This document shows, one piece after another, positions 1 through 8,118 of a stretch of DNA of 52,153 nucleotides; within the stretch, counting starts at the first letter, position 1, and every line of letters begins with the position of its first letter. Source of the stretch: Streptomyces hilarionis (GTDB taxonomy: Bacteria > Actinomycetota > Actinomycetes > Streptomycetales > Streptomycetaceae); NCBI RefSeq assembly GCF_024539675.1, contig NZ_JAHHIT010000071.1:1-52153 (forward strand). The letters run 5' to 3'. A model generated the notes under the pieces. It saw nothing but the letters and a program-made list of their open reading frames with translations. It had not been told where the DNA came from and did no database searches. A program made the position numbers and the translations under genes.

Positions 1-480
1 GGCGGGAAGGGCGGCCGGGGCGGACGTGAGCGCCTTGGGCTCGCCCTGGCGGGGCTCGGGCACCGCGGGCAGGGCGGCGACCGCGCGGCCGGTCGGCTCG
101 GGGGCCTTCCGGATCGCCGCTTCCAGCTCGCGCACGACGGCGCTCTCACCGGAGCGCTCCGACGCGGCGGCGGACCGGGGCGCCGGGGCCGGCAGCCGGT
201 CGGTCGGCAGCACGGCGGGGACGGTGGGGCCCACCCGGTCGCGGGCCCGGTCGAACCACTGCCTGGCCACCGCGTCGAGCGACGCGTCGCTCGAGCGACG
301 CCCGGCGCCGGCGCCGGCGGTGGCCGGCCTGCGTGAGCGGCCCGACATGGCGCGTGTCGCGTTGTAGTTGCCCGTGTCGCTCTCGGCCCGGTCGTAGAGC
401 GAACTGACCCGCTGTTGGATCTCCGCCCGACTCGGCTCGTCGCTGCTGCCTGGGGAACGCGGGCTGCGATCCGTCGCCAT
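1..480 (-). CDS. Partial gene, N-terminal 160 residues; coiled-coil/helical start resembling Streptomyces NlpC/P60-associated proteins
   Basis: The reading frame is open from the ATG at 480 to the window edge, so the C-terminus is missing. The start is supported by AAGGAG (plus-strand 491-496), 10 nt upstream. The visible part begins with a polar stretch, then a helical segment with the residues AEIQQRVSSLYDRAE, followed by SDTGNYNATRAM, and then a Pro/Ala/Arg-rich low-complexity linker. This N-terminal pattern resembles cell-wall-associated Streptomyces proteins that carry an NlpC/P60 domain far downstream, but no catalytic domain is inside the window. No signal peptide is visible. The family assignment is inference from recall; the gene itself is well supported by its start, RBS and long open frame. 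Confidence 0.6.
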   Translation of the reverse strand, partial: MATDRSPRSPGSSDEPSRAEIQQRVSSLYDRAESDTGNYNATRAMSGRSRRPATAGAGAGRRSSDASLDAVARQWFDRARDRVGPTVPAVLPTDRLPAPAPRSAAASERSGESAVVRELEAAIRKAPEPTGRAVAALPAVPEPRQGEPKALTSAPAALPA

Positions 481-583
481 GGAAGACGTACTCCTTCCGT
501 GCTCCGTCGCCGGTGGGCGGCGGAATCGGGGCGACCCCGGGTGCGGGCGCCTCAAGCCCCCTGCCCTGAAGGGCAGTCGAACG

Positions 584-620
584 GCCTGGCGTCAACTTAG
601 CCAACTTGTGTGCCTGGCGT
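584..620. repeat. Direct repeat GCCTGGCGT, 28-bp period, upstream of the partial gene
   Basis: GCCTGGCGT occurs at 584-592 and again at 612-620, each followed by a near-identical three bases (CAA and GAA). The 28-bp period is close to an integral number of helical turns less a fraction. It lies in the promoter region of the leftward gene starting at 480. A short hairpin, CTGCCC-TGAA-GGGCAG, sits at 561-576. A regulator site is possible but not shown. Confidence 0.3.
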
Positions 621-713
621 GAAGATTGAGGTCTTAAATGTCCGATACGTAGTCGTGACCTTCGTCTCTTGCCCGCTGTTGCGCCGCTGGTCCGCACGGG
701 TGCCGACACGCCG

Positions 714-1061
714 TCACGGCTGTGGAGGGCTCGTGCCGGTCGGAGGACGGCGGGTGCGGGCCGCCTCGTCCTGAGCCAGCAGCGAGAGCAGTGCCGCCAC
801 GCTCAGGCCCGCCTCGGCGGGGTGGCGGAGCACCCGGTCCGGCTCGATCCGGTAGGTGTTGCCGCGCCCCTCCCGCGTGTGGGAGAGGTAGCCGTCCTGT
901 TCCAGGTCCGCGATGATCTTCTGTACGGCGCGTTCGGTGAGGCGGCAGCGCGCGGCGATGTCCCGGATGCGGGCGCTGTTGTCGTCCGCGATGGCGGCGA
1001 GCACACGCGCGTGGTTGGTGAGAAACGTCCAGCCGTTGTGTGGTTCGGGCACCCCTTCCAT
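714..1061 (-). CDS. Winged helix-turn-helix (MarR-like) transcriptional regulator
   Basis: This 115-residue protein is almost entirely a winged HTH. An N-terminal helix contains NHARVLAAIADD. The HTH follows, with RIRDIAARCRLTERAVQKIIADLEQDGYL at about 31-60, and then a wing with TREGRGNTYRI. The C-terminal tail is Pro/Thr rich. Small MarR-like proteins of this shape are common in Streptomyces and usually act as single-domain DNA-binding repressors. No effector domain or metal site is visible. It is transcribed divergently from the STAS gene at 1187, with a 125-bp gap that may hold its own operator. The start at 1061 is the first ATG before the helix; a weak AGGAT lies about 8 nt upstream. 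The ligand and targets cannot be read from the sequence. Confidence 0.85.
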   Translation of the reverse strand: MEGVPEPHNGWTFLTNHARVLAAIADDNSARIRDIAARCRLTERAVQKIIADLEQDGYLSHTREGRGNTYRIEPDRVLRHPAEAGLSVAALLSLLAQDEAARTRRPPTGTSPPQP

Positions 1062-1186
1062 GAGGCAATCCTATGTCCGGGAGTTCACGCATTCAAAAAC
1101 CGGAACTGTGTTTCGTGTATTGGTTGACGTGTGACCGGCCCGGAGCGACTCTGGTGGTGACATGTGGAGTGACCGGGGAGGCGGTC

Positions 1187-1624
1187 ATGCTGAAACCTGC
1201 CCACGAGGCGAACACCGAAGGCGTGCAAGCCCGCTCGGGAGCGCGGACGGACGTCGGCGCCGGCCCTCGCCCCCCGGCCGCCGGTCTCGTGATCGGCGTG
1301 GGACCCGCGGGCGGCCGTGTCCTGGTCACCGTGTGCGGCGAGCTCGACCTGGACGCCGTCCGGCGGCTGGAGCGGGCCCTGCGCGACGCCCTGGCCGCCG
1401 CCGTCGACGGCGTCGACCTCGCTCTCGACGGGGTCGTCTTCTGCGACTGCTCCGCTTTGAACGTGCTGCTCGGCATGCGGGAGAGCGGCCTGCGGGAGGG
1501 CAAGACGGTCGCCGTGCGCTCGGCGAGTCCGCCGGTCGCGCGCCTGCTGGACCTGACCGGCGCCGGCACCCTGTTCGACGCCCGCGGAGCCTCCGATTCC
1601 GGCGTCGTGTCCCGCGTCCGGTAG
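1187..1624 (+). CDS. STAS-domain anti-sigma factor antagonist
   Basis: This 145-residue protein has a STAS domain from about residue 35 to 135, of the SpoIIAA/RsbV class. These proteins bind anti-sigma kinases and are switched off by phosphorylation of a serine in the DSS/DCS motif. Here the motif reads FCDCSALNVLL, so the phosphoacceptor serine is kept. A disordered N-terminus (MLKPAHEANTEG...) precedes the beta strand VLVTVCGELDLD. I chose ATG 1187 because GGGGAG lies just upstream; an in-frame upstream extension to 1073 has no such site. The gene is followed after 11 bp by the flavin-reductase-like gene, so the two are probably cotranscribed. The partner anti-sigma factor is not obvious; an RsbW-like ATPase occurs at 42694. 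Confidence 0.85.
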   Translation: MLKPAHEANTEGVQARSGARTDVGAGPRPPAAGLVIGVGPAGGRVLVTVCGELDLDAVRRLERALRDALAAAVDGVDLALDGVVFCDCSALNVLLGMRESGLREGKTVAVRSASPPVARLLDLTGAGTLFDARGASDSGVVSRVR

Positions 1625-1635
1625 AACTGACCGAC

Positions 1636-2244
1636 ATGCGCGTTGACTACGATCCCGGGGCCCTCGGCGCGAGCGCCTTCTACCGCCTGCTCACCGCCGT
1701 CGTCGTACCCCGGCCGATCGCCTGGGTGTCGACCCTGACGGCGGACGGAACCACCGCCAACCTCGCCCCGCACTCGTTCTTCACCGTCGCCAGCACCGAC
1801 CCGCCGGTCGTCCAGTTCACCTCGGTCGGACGCAAGGACACCCTGCGCAACGTCGAGGCGACCGGCGAGTTCGTCGTGAACCTGGCGCCCGAGCAGCTCT
1901 TCGAGCAGATCAACGCCACCGGGGTCGACTTCCCCGCGCACGAGGGCGAGTTCGAGGCCGTCGGCATCGAACAGGAGCCCTCGCTGCGGGTGGGGCCGCC
2001 CCGCGTGGCGGCCTCGCCCGTGGCCCTGGAGTGCCGGCTGCACTCGACCCTGCGCATCGGCGGCTCCACGCTGGTCCTGGGCGAGGTCGTGCACGCGGCC
2101 GTACGGGAGGACGTGATCGTCGACGGCCGCCCCGACATCCGGCGGCTGCGGCCGCTGTCCCGGCTGGGCGGCGACGAGTGGGGCGCCGTCGGGGAGGTCC
2201 GCGACCTCGCGCGCATCGCCTACCGCGACTGGCCGTCGTCCTGA
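1636..2244 (+). CDS. Flavin reductase-like FMN-binding split-barrel protein
   Basis: This 202-residue protein matches the DIM6/NTAB flavin reductase-like family. The pattern FYRLLTAVVVPRPIAWVSTL at the N-terminus is followed by NLAPHSFFTVASTDPPVVQF, the usual FMN phosphate and isoalloxazine binding strands. The pattern KDTLRNVEATGEFVVNLA comes next, and then a C-terminal strand with the LGEVVHAAV motif. Such proteins bind FMN and serve as flavin reductases or flavoenzyme partners in the cytoplasm. The start ATG 1636 comes 12 nt after the stop of the STAS gene, which suggests translational coupling. No dedicated oxygenase partner is adjacent, so the physiological role is unknown. Confidence 0.88.
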   Translation: MRVDYDPGALGASAFYRLLTAVVVPRPIAWVSTLTADGTTANLAPHSFFTVASTDPPVVQFTSVGRKDTLRNVEATGEFVVNLAPEQLFEQINATGVDFPAHEGEFEAVGIEQEPSLRVGPPRVAASPVALECRLHSTLRIGGSTLVLGEVVHAAVREDVIVDGRPDIRRLRPLSRLGGDEWGAVGEVRDLARIAYRDWPSS

Positions 2245-2268
2245 GCGGTGCGGTCCTATGCTCGGGAC

Positions 2269-2634
2269 ATGAGGAGATCTGTGGCGAAGTGCGAGGGCGC
2301 CGGAGGTTCCTGGCGCTCCCTGTGGTCGAGCGACTCCGTCCTGTCGGTCGGGTCGGTCGGCTCGTTCCTCTCCGTCGGCTCCGTGGGCAGTTGCCTGTCG
2401 GTCGGCTCGGTCGGCAGTTTCCTGTCGGTGGGGTCGGTCGGCTCCGCCGCGTCCGTGGTCAGTGCGGGTTCCTGGCTGAGCGCCGGTTCGGTCCTGTCCG
2501 CCTGCTCGGCCGGCTCCGTGCTGTCGTGGCGCTCGCGCGGCGGCGTGCTGGCGGCGGGCGCGGCGGCGGTCACGGTCGCCGGAGCGGTCATGCTGTCCAC
2601 GCGGGCGTCGGCCCGGTCCCGTTCCCCGCGCTGA
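2269..2634 (+). CDS. Small Ser/Gly nonapeptide-repeat protein with C-terminal membrane segment
   Basis: The frame encodes about 121 residues from ATG 2269; a GTG at 2248 gives 128. After a short basic start, nucleotides 2335-2535 encode roughly seven copies of a nine-residue unit of the form S-x-L-S-x-x-S-x-G. The first four copies differ only at position 2 (V, F, C, F), and a later copy is shortened to six residues. A hydrophobic segment, GGVLAAGAAAVTVAGAVML, follows, then a basic tail, so the protein may be a tail-anchored membrane protein. Regular Ser/Gly/Leu spacing suggests a beta-helix or stacked fold, but this is inference. Similar serine-glycine repeat proteins of unknown function occur in other Streptomyces as I recall. 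The complementary frame encodes a TEPTDR repeat and is judged a shadow. Confidence 0.6.
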   Translation: MRRSVAKCEGAGGSWRSLWSSDSVLSVGSVGSFLSVGSVGSCLSVGSVGSFLSVGSVGSAASVVSAGSWLSAGSVLSACSAGSVLSWRSRGGVLAAGAAAVTVAGAVMLSTRASARSRSPR

Positions 2635-2654
2635 CGTGGAGGAGGACCCGGACG

Positions 2655-2720
2655 CCGTGCGGCGCGCGTAGTCGCCGCCGCACGGCCATGGGCCCCCTGC
2701 GACGGCAGGAGGCCCATGGC
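2655..2720. terminator. Double-hairpin bidirectional terminator between convergent genes
   Basis: Two adjacent inverted repeats are visible. The first has 10-bp arms (CCGTGCGGCG at 2655-2664 with its complement at 2676-2685). The second has 16-bp arms, GCCATGGGCCCCCTGC at 2685-2700 and 2705-2720, with one mismatch and a GACG loop. It lies between the stops of the repeat-protein gene (2634) and the leftward GH43 gene (2759), as expected for a shared terminator. No U-tract is present, which is normal in this GC range. Confidence 0.7.
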
Positions 2721-2758
2721 GTCGGGCGCCCGGCACGCGCACGCGCCGGGTTCCTTCC

Positions 2759-5700
2759 CTAGCGCCCGCGCGGCCCGATCCTGATCACGCCGGCGATCCG
2801 GGTCATGGCGCCCGTGTCGTGGACGACCTTTCCGCCGGACGTCTTCCAGATCCTGATGTGGAAGGTGTCCGGGCCGTCCGTGGCGGTGACGCGGAAGCTG
2901 TAGCCGCTCCTGCCGTTGACGGCGCCGGTGCCCTGGAGGACCGCCCGCTTGCCGGACACGACGAGCCAGTCGAGGTGACCGGACCGCAGCGTCAGCGACG
3001 CCGGCTTCAGGCTGAAGGTGACCGTGCCGGCCGGGGCGGTGGCCCCCGGGAGATATCCGGCCGAGACCGAGAAGAACGGCTTGCCGCGGGACGCGGACAG
3101 GCCCGCGCCCACGACCGGCCCGGCGGCCCGGTCGTACACGATCACCTCGGGCAGCGTCCGGGCGGCCGTGCCGCCGTCGTCGTCCCTGACGGTGATCACC
3201 GGACGGAAGACGCCCGCCGCGGTGTAGGCGTGCTCGGCGCGGCAGCCGGTCGCGGTGACCGTGCCGGCGGCCGGCCTGCCGCCGTCCTTCCAGTCGACGG
3301 TGCAGCTGTGGGTGTCACCGGCTCCCGGGTCGGTGAACCGGGCGGTGACGACCGCCCGCCCGCCGACCGGGACCGGCGAGGCCGGGCCGGCGGCGGAGGT
3401 GACCGAGGGCGCCGCGTTGGCCACCGTGACGACGGCCGTGTCGGTGCTGCGGCCGCCGGTCAGGGTCAGGGTGAACGTGCCGTCGTCGGTGCAGGTGACC
3501 GACGTGCGGGCGGCGTTCGGGGCCGCGACCGTGCAGGGCGCGCCCCGCTCGACCGTCCACTTCGGGCTGCCCGCCCCGGAGAGCGTGCCGTTCAGGGCGA
3601 TCCTGTCGCCCTCCGCGCCCTCGACGTCCGGACCGGCGTGCACGACGGCGACCGGGTCGATGCTCGTGAGCGTGGGCACGACCTTCCTGATGAGCCCGTC
3701 GGCGTCGAACTCCATCCTGTCGACGGTGGTCTCACGGTGGGTGCCGTCACCGCCGGGGATCGCGAAGCGGTGGTAGGCGATGTACCAGTCGTCCGTGCCG
3801 GGCACCTGGACGACCGAGTGGTGGCCGGTGCCCTTGATGCCGAGGGAGAGGTCCTTCTCCAGGATCACGCCCCGCTTGGTCCACGGGCCGCCGGGGGAGG
3901 GGCCGGTGGCGTAGGCGACCCGGTAGTTCTCGTCCCGGGTGTCGTTCTCCGACCACATGAAGTAGTAGACGCCCTTGCGCTTGACGACGAAGGCGCCCTC
4001 GTTGAAGCCGCTCGGGGTGATGTCCTTCACCTTCGCGGTGTCGATCGAGGTCATGTCGGCGTTCAACGGGACGACGTACCCGTGGCCGTTGCCGAAGTAC
4101 AGGTACGACTGGCCGTCGTCGTCGGTGAAGGCCGCCGGGTCGATCATCTGGCCGGGGAACTGGCCCGCCTTCAGCAGGGGTTTGCCGAGGGCGTCCTTGA
4201 ACGGGCCGGTGGGGGAGTCGGAGACGGCGACGCCGATGTTGGCGTCCGCGCAGAAGTAGAAGTAGTACGTGCCGTTCTTCTCGGCGATCGTCGGCGCCCA
4301 CGCCCTGCTGTCCGCCCAGCTCACGTCCGGCCCCAGGTCGAGGATGACGCCGTGGTCGGTCCAGTGCACCAGGTCGGTCGAGGAGTAGGCCTTGAACTGC
4401 GTGCCGCTCCAGCCGTCGAAGCCGTCGGTGGTCGGGTACATGTAGAAGGTGTCGCCGAAGCGGACGATGTTCGGGTCGGCGTTGAGACCCGGCAGGACCG
4501 GGCTCTTCATGATCAGCGCCGACACGGTCCAGGTGCGCTTCCTGCCGTCGGAGCCGGTCACCTCGTAGGTCCGCGGCTTGCTGAAGTCGCGCAGGGTGCC
4601 GGAGGCCGGGCTGATGCCCGCGCCGTGGGCCAGGGTGAACTGCGGCGCCAGGGCCGTGACGTCACTGCCCTGGGCGAGCGGCAGGACGACGGTGCTGTTC
4701 TGGTCGTCGATCAGCGCGTCCACCTTGAGCGCCGGGTGGGTCGCCGCCGCGATCCCGGTGGTGTTGCCGGCGAGCTCCAGAACCTCGGCGGGCGTCAGAG
4801 CGCGGTCGTAGATGCGGAAGTCGTCGACCTCTCCGGCGAAGTACGGGTCCGGCGCGTACAGGGACTTGCCGATGTAGCCCGACGCGTCCTTGGCCGCGTC
4901 GTACAGCTCGGACGGCTTGACGGTGACGCCGTTCACGCGGGCGACTTCGGCGCCGTCCACGTAGAGGACCGCCGTCTGGGTCGCTCCGTCCAGGGTGACG
5001 GTGAGGTGCTTCCACTCGCCCGGGGTGAGCTGCGAACCGCCGATCATCTGCTTCTCGCCGGACCAGGTGGCCTTGGTGATCGCGGAGAACAGCTTGCCGC
5101 CGCCGTTGGAGGGAGTGGCGAACAGGTATCTGTCGCTGTCGGGGCCGAGCCCGAACAGCCACTGGAAGTTGTCGCCGCCCTTCCACTTCACGTACGTGGA
5201 GACGGTGACGCTGCCGACGTTCCTGAGCACTCCGCCCGGGATCTTCACGTACGGCGAGTCGGAGGTGCTGGAGCCGCCGGACATCTTGAACGAGCCGCCC
5301 TCGACGCCCGTTCCGAAGGCGGGCGTGCGGACGTAGGTGCCGTGGTAGCCGTGACCGCTGGAGTCCCGGACGATGCTGCCGCCGTTCTCGTCGAAGCCGT
5401 AGTGCAGGAGCAGGTCGGCGGGGACGTCGGGGCCCTGGGCGGACACGGTGACCGCGGCGTGGACGTCGAGAGCCGCGTCGCCGGGCAGGTCGCCCTTCAC
5501 CGTGAAGGAGCCGGCCTGCGCGTACCGCGAGGGGTCGACGTCCTCCCAGGTGACGCTGACGGGCCGCTTCGCGCCGTCGGCGTACGTGGCGATCACGGTG
5601 GCCGGCAGCACCGGCGCCTCGCCGATCCGCGTCTTCACCGACACGTCCTCGACGCCCGTGACGATCTGGTCCGGCTGGTAGGCGCGCAGCAGCCGGTCGT

Positions 5701-7936
5701 ACTCGGCCTGCGTCACCGGCAGGACGGTCCCGTGGCGCGGCTTGGACGGCAGGTCGTAGCCGGTGGACGGGGTCCAGACGCCGGAGGCGAGGTCCTTCGT
5801 CTCGAACGGGATGTAGCCGCGCCCGCCGAACTCGTCGAGGAAGGCGTACCACTTCTCCTCGGTGTTGGACTTGAACACCAGCGGTCCCTCGGCCGCGTTC
5901 ATCGCGCCCTTGCCGATGCCCTCGGCGACCGGGTCCCAGGAGCGGTTCAGCAGCGAGTCGCTCTTCTCCTCGAAGATGAACTTGCTGTTGGGGGTGGAGG
6001 AGGTGTTGTTGCGCTCGTCCTTCGACAGACGGAAGTAGGTGCCGTCGTGCTGGATCACGGTGGAGTCGATGACCGAGTAGCCGCGGTCGATCCAGACCTT
6101 GGGCTCGCTGAAGGTGTAGAAGTCGCGGGTGGTGGCGTACATCATCCGGTTGTAGGTGTCGCCGGAGTGCGCCGGGTTGTCGTACAGCTTCGACGCCCAG
6201 AACACCACGTACTGGCCCAGCTTGGAGTCGTAGTACGCCTCCGGGGCCCAGGTGTTGCCGGCGCTGTCCGGGGAGACCTTCACCAGGCGCTGGTCGGTCC
6301 AGTGGACGAGGTCGGTGGACTCCCACACCATGATGGACTTGCTGCCGCTGCGCTGCGAGCGGTCCCAGTCGCCGTTGCCGTAGATCCTCAGGTCGGTGGC
6401 GATCTGGTAGAACTTGTCGCCCTCGGGGGAGCGGATGATGAACGGGTCGCGCAGGCCCTTCTCGCCGAGCGTGGAGGTCAGGACGGGCTTGCCGTCGTTG
6501 AGCTCGCGCCACTTCAGCGGGTCGTCGCCCTTGCTGAGCGCCGCGTAGAGCTGCTCGCCGTCCGCGGTGCCCTCGCCGGTGAAGTAGCTGAACATGTAGC
6601 CCTTGAGGGCTTCCTTCACGGGGAGTTCGGGGACCTTCGCGGTGAACGTGCGGGTCGTCCTCGCGTCGCCCTTGGCGACGGTCGCGGTCAGCTCGGCCGT
6701 GGTGGCGCCGGCGCCGTGGGCGGGACGGTGGACCACGCCGTCGGAGGAGACGACGTCCTCCCGCGCGGAGGACCACGTCACGGTGGTGCCGTACGCGCCC
6801 GTCGCGGGAAGGGTCAGGTTGCCGCGGGCGTCGTCGAGGTTGTGGACGGTGAGGGCCTCGGCGGCCTGCGCGGTGGCGGCCTTGTCGTCGAGGTCCGGCA
6901 GGACCGTCACGTCGAAGGACTTGGTGGCGGAGACGGAGCCTTTCTTCAGGGTCGCGGTGAGCGTGGCGTGGCCGTCGGGTTCGCCCGAGGCGGGCCGGGT
7001 CACCTTGCCCGAGTCGGACACCACGTCGGTGTGGTCGCTGGACCAGGTGATGAGGGAGCCGCCGGCCGGGCCGGACTTCGGCAGGGTCAGGTCGGCGGTG
7101 ACGGCGCTCGTGTCGCCGAGGTCGAGCGCCGCCTTGTCGTCGGCGACGCCCTGCGTGGCCACGGGCAGCGAGAGCTGTGCGACCTCGCCGGCGTCCAGGG
7201 CGCGGTCGTAGACGCGGAAGTCGCGCATGCTGCCCTTGAAGAGCCGGTCGCCCGAGTAGACGGACCTGCCGATGGCGTTGGCCGTGGTCGTGCCCGAGCC
7301 GATCGCGCCCGGGGTGATGGTCACCGACGTGTTGCGGGCGACCTCCACGCCGTCCTCGTACAGCACGCCCGTGGTGCCGGTCTGGGTGTACGCGAGGTGC
7401 TTCCACACGCCGCGGGCCAGGTTGTGGGAGTCGGCGGGCCTGGTGTTCTGCTCGGTCGACCAGTTGCCGGTCGCGATCGAGGTGCGCAGGGAGTTGCCCG
7501 TGGCGAACAGGTACCCGTTGCCGTTGCCCGAGCTCGTGTTGCCGAACCCGTAGAGGAAGTAGGGCGTGGCCTGCGCGGCGTCCATCTTGACGTCCATCGC
7601 GACGCTGATCGACGTCATGCCCTTCATCACGTCGTTCGGCACCTTGACGTAGGTGTCGGAGCCGTTGAAGGAGAGACCCTGGCCGGACGGGGAGAAGTCG
7701 GCGGCGCCGTTGAGCGTGCCGTTCAGGCCGTGGCCGGAGGCGTCGGGGACCGTCGTGCCGGAGGCGGCGTCGAGCTTGTACCAGAGGGCCAGGCCCTCGG
7801 TCACGTCGGCGGTCTCCGTGGCTCCGGCGGGAATCGCCGTTCCGGCCAGACCCACGAGCAGGGACACGGCGGTCAGCGCGGCAAGTCGTCCTGTCCCGTG
7901 TCGAGTCCGGCCGCGGAGTCGAGGTCTGTGCGCCAT
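2759..7936 (-). CDS. Giant secreted multidomain protein with two GH43 domains, two LamG domains and Ig/PKD-like modules
   Basis: 1725 residues. Domains by eye are: signal peptide 1-40 (twin Arg region, AGTAIPAGATETA), LamG 45-257, two bacterial Ig-like modules 262-346 and 349-436, first five-bladed GH43-like propeller 445-752, Ig-like 757-832, second LamG 842-1056, second GH43 propeller 1146-1428, PKD-like repeats 1430-1601 and a beta-rich C-terminus. The second GH43 shows the expected acids: Asp1154 (LNADPN), Asp1266 (QMIDPA) and Glu1313 (FNEGAF). The first shows Asp497 (LRDPF), Asp624 (VIDST) and Glu683 (AAEGP). GH43 enzymes include arabinofuranosidases, arabinanases, xylosidases and exo-galactanases, so action on arabinan or arabinogalactan is inferred, supported by the galactan locus 14 kb away. 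The LamG modules probably bind glycan. No clear ribosome binding site precedes ATG 7936. It appears monocistronic. Confidence 0.88.
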   Translation of the reverse strand: MAHRPRLRGRTRHGTGRLAALTAVSLLVGLAGTAIPAGATETADVTEGLALWYKLDAASGTTVPDASGHGLNGTLNGAADFSPSGQGLSFNGSDTYVKVPNDVMKGMTSISVAMDVKMDAAQATPYFLYGFGNTSSGNGNGYLFATGNSLRTSIATGNWSTEQNTRPADSHNLARGVWKHLAYTQTGTTGVLYEDGVEVARNTSVTITPGAIGSGTTTANAIGRSVYSGDRLFKGSMRDFRVYDRALDAGEVAQLSLPVATQGVADDKAALDLGDTSAVTADLTLPKSGPAGGSLITWSSDHTDVVSDSGKVTRPASGEPDGHATLTATLKKGSVSATKSFDVTVLPDLDDKAATAQAAEALTVHNLDDARGNLTLPATGAYGTTVTWSSAREDVVSSDGVVHRPAHGAGATTAELTATVAKGDARTTRTFTAKVPELPVKEALKGYMFSYFTGEGTADGEQLYAALSKGDDPLKWRELNDGKPVLTSTLGEKGLRDPFIIRSPEGDKFYQIATDLRIYGNGDWDRSQRSGSKSIMVWESTDLVHWTDQRLVKVSPDSAGNTWAPEAYYDSKLGQYVVFWASKLYDNPAHSGDTYNRMMYATTRDFYTFSEPKVWIDRGYSVIDSTVIQHDGTYFRLSKDERNNTSSTPNSKFIFEEKSDSLLNRSWDPVAEGIGKGAMNAAEGPLVFKSNTEEKWYAFLDEFGGRGYIPFETKDLASGVWTPSTGYDLPSKPRHGTVLPVTQAEYDRLLRAYQPDQIVTGVEDVSVKTRIGEAPVLPATVIATYADGAKRPVSVTWEDVDPSRYAQAGSFTVKGDLPGDAALDVHAAVTVSAQGPDVPADLLLHYGFDENGGSIVRDSSGHGYHGTYVRTPAFGTGVEGGSFKMSGGSSTSDSPYVKIPGGVLRNVGSVTVSTYVKWKGGDNFQWLFGLGPDSDRYLFATPSNGGGKLFSAITKATWSGEKQMIGGSQLTPGEWKHLTVTLDGATQTAVLYVDGAEVARVNGVTVKPSELYDAAKDASGYIGKSLYAPDPYFAGEVDDFRIYDRALTPAEVLELAGNTTGIAAATHPALKVDALIDDQNSTVVLPLAQGSDVTALAPQFTLAHGAGISPASGTLRDFSKPRTYEVTGSDGRKRTWTVSALIMKSPVLPGLNADPNIVRFGDTFYMYPTTDGFDGWSGTQFKAYSSTDLVHWTDHGVILDLGPDVSWADSRAWAPTIAEKNGTYYFYFCADANIGVAVSDSPTGPFKDALGKPLLKAGQFPGQMIDPAAFTDDDGQSYLYFGNGHGYVVPLNADMTSIDTAKVKDITPSGFNEGAFVVKRKGVYYFMWSENDTRDENYRVAYATGPSPGGPWTKRGVILEKDLSLGIKGTGHHSVVQVPGTDDWYIAYHRFAIPGGDGTHRETTVDRMEFDADGLIRKVVPTLTSIDPVAVVHAGPDVEGAEGDRIALNGTLSGAGSPKWTVERGAPCTVAAPNAARTSVTCTDDGTFTLTLTGGRSTDTAVVTVANAAPSVTSAAGPASPVPVGGRAVVTARFTDPGAGDTHSCTVDWKDGGRPAAGTVTATGCRAEHAYTAAGVFRPVITVRDDDGGTAARTLPEVIVYDRAAGPVVGAGLSASRGKPFFSVSAGYLPGATAPAGTVTFSLKPASLTLRSGHLDWLVVSGKRAVLQGTGAVNGRSGYSFRVTATDGPDTFHIRIWKTSGGKVVHDTGAMTRIAGVIRIGPRGR

Positions 7937-8073
7937 GGGGGGACCGCCGTTTCAGCCGTGTGACGTGATGTTGCAGGAGTGTCAAACGGTGTGCATGGCC
8001 GCGTCAAGACTTCTCGAACAATGTCCGACAGGCCGAACGTCGGTGGCGGCGGGCGTCGCGGGAGGCCCCGCGG

Positions 8074-8089
8074 CCCCCGCCGTCCGGGC
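8074..8089 (-). terminator. Short GC-rich hairpin after the hydrolase-like gene
   Basis: CCCGCC (8074-8079) and GGGCGG (8084-8089) pair around a GTCC loop, just past the stop of the leftward gene ending at 8119 and before the start of the GH43 gene at 7936. It is short, so it may be a weak terminator or only GC-rich structure. Confidence 0.35.
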
Positions 8090-8118
8090 GGCGGCCCCCG
8101 GGCGCCACCGGCCGTCCC

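Noticed and set aside
481..713. Possible ydaO (cyclic di-AMP) riboswitch before the cell-wall-related gene
   Set aside because: Such elements often precede cell-wall hydrolase genes in Streptomyces, so I looked for the conserved GC-rich core, but the required motifs were not visible. Only a short hairpin and a direct repeat are present.
2256..2717. Antisense frame encoding a TEPTDR-type repeat
   Set aside because: The repeat is just the reverse strand of the Ser/Gly repeat. The plus-strand frame has the hydrophobic segment and a plausible start, so it is preferred.
2819..7963. 1714-aa open frame on the plus strand across the GH43 gene
   Set aside because: It is the antisense shadow of a clear secreted multidomain protein. 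Its sequence is Gly/Arg/Val/Asp low-complexity without motifs.
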